Shown here piece after piece: positions 55,441 to 64,000 of a stretch of 64,000 nucleotides of DNA. Source of the stretch: Aedes albopictus. Taxonomy: Eukaryota; Arthropoda; Insecta; Diptera; Culicidae. Under the pieces are notes generated by a model. It had not been told where the DNA came from. It worked only from the letters and a program-made list of their open reading frames with translations, and did not search any database. Every line of letters begins with the position of its first letter. Within the stretch, counting starts at the first letter, position 1. Made by a program: the position numbers and the translations under genes. Where the stretch lies: the NCBI RefSeq assembly GCF_035046485.1, contig NC_085136.1, positions 82,849,734 through 82,913,733 of the forward strand. Reading direction: 5' to 3'.

Positions 55441-57914
55441 CAACGATTTGGTCTTGTTGACGTTGATGGTAAGACCTGCCGCTGAGGAGCGATTGGCAAG
55501 ATCATCGAGCTTGCTTTGCATGTCAGAGCGCCATTGAGCTAGGAGAGCAACGTCATCAGCCAGTTCGAAGTCATTTAGGTGCTCCATGGTAATGGGTTGC
55601 CACAGCAATCCACGATTTGGTTCACGCACGGTCAATCGCACCTACCAGGATCTCGTCGATTACGATGACGAAACAGTAGCGGTGATAGTATACATCCTTG
55701 CCTCACTCCAGCAACGACCCGGATGTGATCGGACAAAACACCGTTGTGCAATACTCTGCACGAAAATGCAATGTACTGTGCTTCAATGAGGCCGATGATT
55801 TTCTCAGGGAGACCCTTGCACCTGAGGACTTCCCACATGTTTCCGTGATTGAGACGGTCGAAAGCTTTTTCGTAATCAATCAACACCAGATAGGGAGACT
55901 CTTGGAATTCAATGATTTGCTCCAGGATGATACGGAGCGTGACAATGTGGTCCACACAGGATCGTCCGGCATGGAATCCTGCTTGCTGCCGTCGGAGAGT
56001 TGCGTCAATCTTCTCTTGTATCCGTTTAAGGGTCACTTTGCAGAGGACTTTGAGAACGATGCATAGCAACCATAGCAGTGTAACCCGCCAATTATCGCAT
56101 ACAGTCAGGTCACACTTTTTGGGTACCTTTACTAAGACGCCTTGCATCCAATTGGCGGGAAATGTCGCGGTTTCCCATATGTTACAGAATTATTGATGTA
56201 GTAGTTGTACGGATACTACGGGGTCAGCTTTGAGCATCTCAGCTGATATGCGATCGACCCCTGAGGCCCTGTTCGAATTCATGCTACGGATAGCTGTTTC
56301 TATCTCCTGCACTGATGGAGCTTCGGTGTTGACACGGGCAATGCGTGGAACCCTTGGCGGATCATGCTGAGGTGTTGATGGCGTGACCGACACTTGAAAA
56401 GGGATTCCAAAGTGCTCGAACCAGCGTTTCAACTGATCAGCCGGGTCGATCAGTAACTGCCTAGACGTGTCTTTCATGAGCATCGTAGCATTCACCTTAG
56501 TCCCACTAAAGCGCCGTGAGACATCGTAGAGAAGACGGAAGTCGCCTGTGTTTGCGGCTTTCTCGCCTTCGTCAGCTAGGGAGTCCGACCACAATCTTTT
56601 GTCCCGTCTACATGAGCGTTTCACTTCCTTCTCGAGAGCCGAATAGCGCTGACGAGTTACGGCTTTGGCTCCTCGTGTTTTCGCTCGCGGCTTGGCGTTC
56701 CTTGGCTCCTCTATCATCTGTGATCCACTGATTTCTCCGGGTGCGTAGCTCACCCAAATTATTCTCGCCGGTGGCGATGAAGGCGTTCTTGAAGGCGCTC
56801 CATTGATCCTCTACGCTTCCACTTAGTGGAATACCCGCAGCACGGTTCTCTAGCTCCTCGACGAAGGACCTTTTCACCGCATCGTTTTCCAGTCGGCGTG
56901 TGTTGAACCGGCGCCCGATTTTCTCCTCCTGACGATGGGTCTTAGCAATGCGCAGTTGGATCTCGCCGATTAGGAGATGAAGGTCGGACGCAATGTCGGT
57001 GCTATGTTTGTTTCGCACATCAAGAAGGCCCCGTCACCATTTTCGGCCGAAGCAGATGCGGTCGATTTGATTTTCCGTGACGCCATCACGGGAAACCCAT
57101 GTCACTTTGTGCACTTGTCGATGAGGAAAGAGCGATCCCCCCCTAACAATCTCATTGCTGCCTCAAAACTCTACAAACAGCTATCCGTTCTCGCTCACTT
57201 CTCCGAGACCATGGCGTCCCATAACGTGCTCATAGTCCGAGTTGTCGGAACCGACCTTGAAGTCGCCCATGAGGATCTTGATATCACCTTACGGAATCTT
57301 GTCCACGACAGCATTCAGTTGACTGTAAAGTTCTCTTTGTCTTGCAATTCGGTAGCATCGGTTGGCGCGTTTCGGAAGCCGTGTTTCGAAGCCGTGTTCT
57401 GAATCTGGCTACAATTATAATAGGTTCCCACTTCATGAGCGCAGCGTGGGCGTGAGCGCTGAGCAGGACACCAACTTCACGGTGGCGATGAGCGTGGTTA
57501 CTCCGTACACAGTATAGCAGAACTTCACCCGACGCCAATCTGTGTTCTCCAAAGTTCAGCCAACGGACTTCGCTCAGTCCTAGGATCTCAAGCTTCATAC
57601 GGCATGCCTCATTGGCTAGTTGTGCCAGTGCTGGGCTAGGGTTTATACATTCTAAGTTCCATTTCTTGTCCGTTGTTTCGCGCTAAAAGTCGTTGCCGTT
57701 GAATCAGTTCGTAATCTTTCATTTTCGGTTTCTGTAACGGTTTTTGGGTTTCGGAAACAGTAGATTGTTGGCCTAAGGTCCCCTATCCACCGTGGTGGGG
57801 CTGCCACCTTAGGTATAGCTTCCGGTGGAGGAGCATTTCATGATCAGCCGCTGGATGCCAGATCAGACACTGTTTAAGCTGCACCTCCTTGGTGAACAGA
57901 TGCTCGAGACGTAC

Positions 57915-58558
57915 CCCGAGCAGAAGGGAATAGCAACAGCATAACAAAATATGTTATTTTGGTAAAATAACTGAGCAACGGAAATAGTTATTTTCATGTT
58001 ATTAACATAACTTATCATGTTATAAACTTGTCTGTCATAAGCGGCAAAATAACAAAAAACCATAACAAAAAAATGTTCCTGGAAGACCAGTTGAATAACA
58101 CGTTTTGTTGTTTCAATAACAAGTGAATCTGTAAAATATTTCAATAACAAATTTAGATATAAATAAGTTATTGATAACAATCCGCAATGTAGAAAGTAAT
58201 GTCAGAAAGAAGTGGAAGAAGAACTGATGAGAGAGTAATATTTTCTCATCAGTTCCTCACGGAATGCTGTGAAGGAAGTAAATCTCGAATGGTGTAGTTT
58301 TGATTGCAAAGTTTGTTATTATTGTGTTATTAATGATCAAATATTTGTGCAGTCTCAGTAACTGAATGATAACTGAATTTGTGCTACAACAATACATGTT
58401 AATGAAATGTTATTCATATATAATGTACAAAATAAGATTGTCCAACAAAACATGTTATGGAACGGTTATGTCTCAATAATATAATAATAACTAACCAAGA
58501 TATAAAAACAGATTTTGTGATTCCATTGTTATTATTTTGATATTCCCCTCTGCTCGGG
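57915..58558. mobile_element. MITE, ~644 bp, ends cccgagcagagggg
   Basis: Left cccgagcagaagggaata, right inverse tattcccctctgctcggg. The interior is AT-rich with many ataaca and ttgttat phrases. TSD is not resolved (AC lies on both sides). It interrupts the 5' leader of the minus-strand LINE. Confidence 0.8.
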
Positions 58559-58870
58559 ACCTCCTGAATCTATCTGAAGTCAGAAGGACAACAGTGCCCA
58601 GGCTGCACTACCAGCTAAGCACAGAACTTTAGCTGGCGGTCTTTGTCATCGCTTGACCCGTGAAAGCATGAGGTAGGAACTTGTGAGGACCAGAGCTATG
58701 TTGGACGCTCTCCTTTTCGACTCACCGTTTTGCAGCTCATATGCCCATGATATGCTCAGCTCAAAATCGACAAAACAGTCACCTACACGCCTTTGCATCT
58801 AGGCCCCTCAATTGATAAATATGAGGCCGGTCACCCTAGTTGTTCTACCCACTCTTCGCACCATTGGAAC

Positions 58871-60590
58871 ACACTAAGAAAAAAAGGTTGCCTCTTTTCG
58901 GACAGTATTTATTGAGCAGACCTTCCGTCAACCCTTCCCTCAAAGTTATTACCTTGAACATTTGTAAGCAGTTTTCCTTTTATTCCTAATAAACGGTAGG
59001 ACTTAATCTGATATCCAATTACCTACTATTCACTAAGTGGAATTTGTAAAAGCAAATCTTCTGATAAATTTCATGTATTCAGGACTTAGACCATCTTATA
59101 TTCCTTCAAGCTACAGACGCCAACCTAAATCAACCGGGTTCATTAGTGACCCTTGCCTTAATTTCTCAGCTCACAGTAGCAAACAGTCTTCCTCGTTCCG
59201 GAACCAACCAACCCTTGCAAGCATCAACTGCAAACAGCGTGCTACATTGTGTGACCGCGCTTGAAGCGGTTAATTCAATTTATACCGTCTTCCAGTTTAT
59301 GGATTGCGTTGCGAGCGAGCACGGATGGCTAGCGGCTAGATGCGTGGCTGGCAACAGTCTTCCATCGTACCTATCCCTGTCTACCTTTGTCGTGGCGCCC
59401 AGCAATGCTGCAAAGGCAGAAACCTGGCGGAATATAAAAGTGCGTCCTCTTGTCGGTGGAGCTGTACTCCGTCCGGCAGCAACCTAATAAGCCAGTGTTG
59501 ATTCAAAAACAACATCCGTGAGAAAATTGGAAAACTTGATTAGTGAGAGTTTCCAACAGGACCGTCTAGCAAGGCAGAAACGGCCAGCTAGCAGGGCTCC
59601 CTAGATACTTTTCACGAGATATGGGTAATAAGCACCGGGAGACCAACCAGCAGTATGGAGGTGGTAAATAATCGACTAATTTAATGAGATTTCCTCCAAA
59701 CTTGGCACGAGTCTTGTTGTGGTGCGGCAAACAAGCCGAATGCTATTTTTGCGACCAACATCGCCGGAAGCCCACCACATCCGGACCGAAATTTATGCTA
59801 ATCTGAGCGTAGTCGCCGAGGATTCAATGAAAACCGACACGGACCCGGACGATGCGATGGTTTTCCTTTGGGTCTATTCAACGAGCGAGCGGCGATGCGA
59901 TGGAGCCGGAATTCCAATTGTCGCTTGAAACAACTGTGTGGAGTGAGCTTGTTTTCGCTGAAATGGAACCGAAACTCGCCGTTCGGGTTAACGAGATCCG
60001 TCGTCCAACAACGCAACGCAAAGCAACGAGCAAAGTATTTGCAATTCAATTCGAACTTTTGTGTCATCCCGCCCGCACGCTCACGCTCTCGGTTGTACAA
60101 TTTCCTGTGGCGATACATGTGAATGGCAGCAGCGTGGCGGTGTGTCTGAATTCAATTTGGTCCAGGTTGCTTTGAACTCAACTGAGATCGTTCTCGGTAT
60201 AGATGAGAATGATTTTGTTCCGAGTATCCACTCCGGTTATTATTGCTTCAGTCAATGGTGGTATCACTTGGTGAACTCTGGCTAACGTGGAGGATGAGGT
60301 ACTGAACGTGATGCGTTATGCTTGGCGTTGGCGTTCTAGAGTACATATGAAAGTTCCCATCCTAATTCAGCTGAAGTGCATGATGCGGGAAACAGTCAGT
60401 TTTGGAAAATTGGATTGGAATTTACTTACGTGTGGTTTAAACTAATTTTGTGTTCGTTATCATCTGGTTCGATTCCAAAGATAAACTCATGCAACTGCAT
60501 TCAGACCTTGTTCTAATTTGTAACATCACTGACGGAAATTGTCTCCTCTACGATAGCTCACGTTACATCAGAAATCCCCCATCCAACTAC
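58871..60590. other. Unclassified, apparently low-copy DNA with a TATA box
   Basis: No domain is recognised. tataaaag at 59433-59440 in a GC-richer setting could be a promoter on the plus strand. Frames at 59037-59487 and three overlapping frames at 59719-60285 have no known family. If the window holds a host exon, this is one of the better places to look. Confidence 0.3.
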
Positions 60591-60868
60591 TTAAGATAGT
60601 CATTCTGCAGTTTCTTCAGAATTTACTCGAGAAACTGCTTCCATAAAGTTTTATTGGGAATGCCTCTGGTAATTCTTTACGAAATTTCTTCATCAATATC
60701 TTAAGAAATTCCAGAAGAATTTGTAAGAGGGATCCCTCTAGTAATTGTCAGAGAAATTCACAAAGAAAATTTCGGATAAGCTTGTGAAGAATTGCCTGAG
60801 GAACTTCAGGAATTCTCCACGCTATTATGTTGAAGTGTTTCCGATAATTCCTCAAAGAATTCCTCTGG
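60591..60868. repeat. Decayed ggaattcc minisatellite, left of MITE
   Basis: Phrases ttaagaaattccagaagaat, gggatccctctagtaattg and caaagaattcctctgg match the 38-44 kb type. The array continues at 61363 after the MITE. Confidence 0.6.
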
Positions 60869-60870
60869 TA

Positions 60871-61360
60871 CCTTAAACCGGCGTCAAATTGATCAGCGGG
60901 GTGAAATTGATTACTCGGGTACTACATTGTAATTCCATACTAGGAACTCTTAAGCGTCGTAATGATCTTAAACTTTTTTCGTCATCTGATTCGAAGATGT
61001 CTAGAGATGAGTGTAGGCTTTTATTTTTTGGGAAAAAAGTTAGTTCTGCTTATTTTTTAAGGAATTTGCAATGTATTTCTCATTTAGCAGAAATAATGAG
61101 GTCGTTCAAATTGAGTTCTCGCAGCGGTGTCACGAACACTAATGCAAATCTACTGGTTGGAAAAAACGCATTTCCAATATTTTGATATTTGGAGCTATTT
61201 AACATAAAGTTTAAATTTGTTGAACAAAATTCTGTCACATGGTTCCATGGAGATCCACAGGGTACTGGTTTTACAGAAATTCTTTGGGCAATATTTGAAC
61301 ATGCACTGATGTTATTCGCAAAAGTTGTTTTAAAGTGATCAATTTGACCCCGGATTACGG
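60871..61360. mobile_element. MITE, 490 bp, TA duplication
   Basis: TA at 60869-60870 and 61361-61362. Ends ccttaaaccggcgtcaaatt and, inverted, ccgtaatccggggtcaaatt, both then gatca. It carries a 68-bp segment (61102-61169) found again at 62990-63057. Confidence 0.85.
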
Positions 61361-61362
61361 TA

Positions 61363-61625
61363 CATTTTTGAAATTCTTTTCACAATTTGTCAAGAAATTC
61401 CTGTGCCAATTCTAATGGAAATTCATTAGACTCTGCAATCAAAGATACTCGGAGTTTGATTGCAGATGCACTAAAACCTCTTTATATACAGTATATTCTT
61501 ATGAACTTTTTATTTATGAACATTTTTATACCCTACATAAAAAGAGCGACAGCTATTGAGAATCAAATTTGTGTTGAAGAAAATGCAATGGTGATAACTA
61601 CGGCATCGGTGGCAAGGTAGGGTTT
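61363..61625. repeat. Decayed minisatellite and unclassified DNA
   Basis: catttttgaaattcttttca and aagaaattcctgtgcc continue the minisatellite. The frame at 61387-61620 is not credible. Confidence 0.45.
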
Positions 61626-62100
61626 ATAGAGGAGAGCAGTGGGAGATTACAGTGTTTCATGGGTTTTCAAGGGGTTTCAGAGGGTAACAGAAGATCTCAG
61701 GAGCGTTTCAATGAGGCCCAATGAGTTCCATTGAGCCAATGGAGTTCTCAACGGGATTCAGAGAGATACTTAGAGGTGCCGTTTCAAGGGGTTTTCAGAA
61801 GTCTTCAAGGGGGATCGATGGGGATTCAGGGGCGTTTCAGGTGGCCTCAGGGACATTTCAAGAGGGGGTTCCAGTAGAGATCCAAGGGGGTCTCAGGGTC
61901 GTTTCAAGAGGTCCCAGCGGGTTTCAGAGTGATACCTGAAGGTCTCAGGGGCGTTGCATACTGTAGGTGTCCAGAGGTCTTCAATGCGGTCCGATGGGAT
62001 TTCAGGGGCCAATGAGAAGGTTCCAGGAGGTCTCAAAGGGTTCCAGAGAGTTCCAGAGGGACTTAGAAGCGGAAGACTCCCGTAAGCCTCTAAACCCAAG
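61626..62100. repeat. Degenerate gtttcagaggg-type repeat
   Basis: ggggtttcagagg, ctcaggggcgtttcaa and ggtttcagagtgat phrases at 25-40 bp spacing, as at 14.9-15.2 kb. The frame at 61721-61939 comes from the repeat. Confidence 0.65.
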
Positions 62101-62989
62101 TAACAAATCGAAACAAGTTGCAGCTAAAATTATGTTTTAATATGTTACATAAAAGTTTTTCGAAAACATCCCTTGTAAAAAATAGTTTTCACAAGTTTTC
62201 AGAGAACATGTGCATCCAAAATAATGTTTCCAAGATGTTTTTTTGAAAACAAATTCTGAAATTAAGTGTCTCGCCACCAGGCAATGGTTTTGTCACTAAA
62301 GTTTGTTAAATTTGTTGTAGTTTAGTTTTATAAACCACACGTATAACATGATTCCTTCATAATATGATATACGCACAAATGTTTGTTTACATTCGCTCGT
62401 GTCGGGTCACGGGTTGTCAGATCAAAATAATTACACTGTTTGGTTCAACGAGAGGAGATTCCGCTTGGAACAGACGTATTTGTGGATTTTCTCTTCCAGC
62501 TTTGGGCCGCTATTGATCCCGCACATTCCCCGAACCATCGTCAATCACCAGAAATAACTCAACGAATCTCATCAGTTATCCTCAATCTTCCGCACTCGCT
62601 GGAAGGCATCACACTGCCGCAACGCTTATCTCTTCCTTTTTCTTTTACTTTTGTTATGTTTCTGGGAAACGTCGTCTTCTCCGCTTCAGCGGCAAAATTT
62701 CCTTGTCTTTCTCTTTCTAATTTTGAGTGCCGTTGAGTTTTATTCGTGGCGGACGACCGCACACATTTATGTTATTTTTTTTTCATCCTACTGCGGCGAC
62801 ACAGCGACGAAGAACGATTCAATTTGATGAATTTTTGCCATTTTCCGTATGTTTATGTGACGAATCTTGTTGTGCAAATCAACAGATAGATGTTTGTATG
62901 CACTCTCAATGGAATGTTAAGATTTTTGTCATATGTTGTTTTCCAATACCTTTGGATGACATATTTAAAAATCGTTTCTAGGCAGACGT
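62101..62989. other. Unclassified DNA
   Basis: It starts caagtaacaaatcgaaac, a phrase like caagtaacacac at 47162, which may mark a repeat boundary. No gene is recognised. The frame at 62440-62736 lacks a domain. Confidence 0.35.
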
Positions 62990-63057
62990 TCGTTCAAATT
63001 GAGTTCTCGCAGCGGTGTCACGAACACTAATGCAAATCTACTGGTTGGAAAAAACGC
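62990..63057 (+). repeat. 68-bp exact copy of a MITE-internal segment
   Basis: It starts tcgttcaaattgagttctcg and ends ggttggaaaaaacgc. It is identical, base for base, to 61102-61169 in the MITE at 60871-61360. Neighbouring bases differ on both sides. Confidence 0.9.
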
Positions 63058-63257
63058 CCGTTTAATTTTGCCGGGAAAAGCTGGTTTTTGTTTACTAATT
63101 TCGACCAGTAACTGAAGTAGTGTTCGTGTGATGCAACGTGTACGTACACGCAAGCAGAAACCACTACAGGCAACAATGCTAGATGTAAGTCACAGTGACT
63201 TCTGTGTCACCAAAACTTTCGCTGCCGTAACATGTGTGTTGCTTAGGCGTTGTGTTG
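63058..63257. other. Unclassified DNA
   Basis: No gene seen. Contains a short palindrome, cgtgtacgtacacg, at about 63138. Confidence 0.35.
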
Positions 63258-63690
63258 TCAGTTACAGTGTATGTCAAAAAATATTCTTTTGCCGCTGAGA
63301 TTTTCTAGAACTTCCTTGGAATCCCCTGAAAAACGTGCCTGAGACCACACGGAATCCTTATTCATTCGTTTATTTAGTTCAACATCAAATTCATTATAAC
63401 ACTGAATCAACAATTTGCCGCCATAATACTCGATTTGCAGCTGCAGCTCTCCAACTTCGGGCACGCCCATCGTGCTCTCTGCGCTCCACGCCTTGTTGTA
63501 CAAACCGGATGGTTAACAAACACCAACTTTGCTTTGGGTTGTTGTCCAGCATTCTTGCAACATGCCCTGCCCACCGTATCCGTCCAGCTTTAGTCCCGTT
63601 CAAGATGTTTGGCTCGCCGTAGAGATGAATTCTACCTTAGCCCACGAGCAGTCGCGTCTTCGGCCACCTTCAGTGCCACCACGCACACGC
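63258..63690 (-). pseudogene. LINE C-terminal fragment
   Basis: The minus frame 63603-63394 reads KAGRIRWAGHVARMLDNNPK, the conserved segment after the RT thumb in several insect LINE families, and ends WRQIVDSVL with a stop. The upstream coding part (63690-63604) is broken by stops. It differs from the two RTE-like copies, which have WVGHTLRRG-type residues there. Confidence 0.75.
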
Positions 63691-63709
63691 TGTGTACCAT
63701 AAGCATGCA

Positions 63710-63768
63710 ATCCAGACACGAATGCCACATAAGTGGTAAAGTGTCTTTAATAAATATTAATAATAATA
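63710..63768 (+). mobile_element. 59-bp truncated retroposon with 11-bp TSD
   Basis: ATAAGCATGCA is duplicated at 63699-63709 and 63769-63779. The insert ends in a taat-type repeat (attaataataataat), like the tail of the SINE at 17.8 kb. Confidence 0.8.
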
Positions 63769-63779
63769 ATAAGCATGCA

Positions 63780-64000
63780 TGGTGCGTTTACTAAGTACAC
63801 GACGCAACCCCTCCCGGATTAATAAAGGTAGCATTACCGAGCTAGAATTTGATTGTATTCAAACCAGTTGGTGAACTAGTTAATTGTGTTTGGGGCGAGT
63901 TTAAATTGGAAAAGAAGGGAGGCATGTGTCACAAGCCAATGTCCTAGGGAGGGATTTTGTTACCGAAATGCCATTTTGCAAAACTTTTCCCTTGTTGCTT
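63780..64000. other. Unclassified DNA to the window end
   Basis: No gene or repeat recognised. The LINE fragment may extend into the first part. Confidence 0.35.

Larger units (their letters stand above)
51426..58870 (-). pseudogene. Second RTE-like LINE, split by nested insertions
   Basis: Minus strand. The probable 5' leader is 58870-58559 and 57914-57600. The endonuclease start (EILGLSEVRWLNFGEHRL) lies near 57590. The linker region is at 57018-56608 (EEKIGRRFNTRRLENDAVK) and 56753-56190. RT is at 56147-55632 (VPKKCDLTVCDNW, AGFHAGRSCVDHI, AFDRLNHGNMW, GVRQGCILSPLLF) and 55641-55446 (FELADDVALL). The rest of the 3' part is at 51813-51426. There are several frameshifts. Compared with the copy at 12.8-14.9 kb it lacks about 250 bp after SVLLYA but has the endonuclease. 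Insertions are the 3.6-kb palindromic element at 51814 and a MITE at 57915. Confidence 0.85.

Noticed and set aside
59852..60175. 107-codon frame near a TATA box
   Set aside because: Three overlapping frames compete and none has a recognised domain. The TATA box lies over 400 bp upstream without a clear start site.

Overview
Organism and type of DNA. The window reads as transposon-rich nuclear DNA of a mosquito, most likely a culicine of the Aedes type. The reasons are an R1-clade non-LTR retrotransposon, a copia-type LTR element, tRNA-headed SINEs of the kind known from Aedes, many MITEs with TA, TAA or 8-bp target duplications, and many degenerate tandem arrays. Species cannot be fixed from the sequence alone. 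I find no intact host protein-coding gene. Nearly every open frame is transposon remnant, repeat, or chance.

Layout. 0-4.3 kb: GCCATCTTG-type repeats split by a TA-flanked MITE. 4.3-11.5 kb: one 7.2-kb foldback element whose arms are arrays of a ~144-bp monomer, in part organised as a 432-bp higher-order repeat. 12.8-14.9 kb: a broken RTE-like LINE with its own MITE. 15.2-20 kb: a ~145-bp satellite carrying a deleted copia retrotransposon with a 5-bp TSD. 20.3-26.3 kb: two hAT-like MITEs and a second satellite, split by a 1.5-kb unit with histone-type promoter and 3' stem-loop signals. 26.36-32.27 kb: a nearly full-length R1-type LINE inserted in a CA microsatellite. 32.4-35 kb: SINEs and MITEs. 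35.1-37.5 kb: decayed minus-strand units with histone-type 3' stem-loops. 38-44.1 kb: a 6-kb degenerate minisatellite. 44.1-47 kb: mostly unclassified. 47-58.9 kb: a pile-up of an old R1, a gypsy-type remnant, and a second RTE-like LINE on the minus strand. That LINE is split by a Transib-like palindromic element that itself contains a second one. 58.9-64 kb: unclassified DNA, a MITE, decayed repeats and a LINE tail.

How it fits together. The region is best read as a stack of dated insertions. In several cases a reading frame, a sister monomer or a paralogue in the same window gives the empty site. The strongest observations are (1) the nested pair of elements with CACAGTG ends and 5-bp duplications (CAACG and CAATG), with the empty outer site visible in the paralogous LINE at 14.03 kb; (2) the 7.2-kb foldback with higher-order repeat arms; and (3) clustered histone-type 3' stem-loops behind TATA/CCAAT promoters without recognisable histone proteins.
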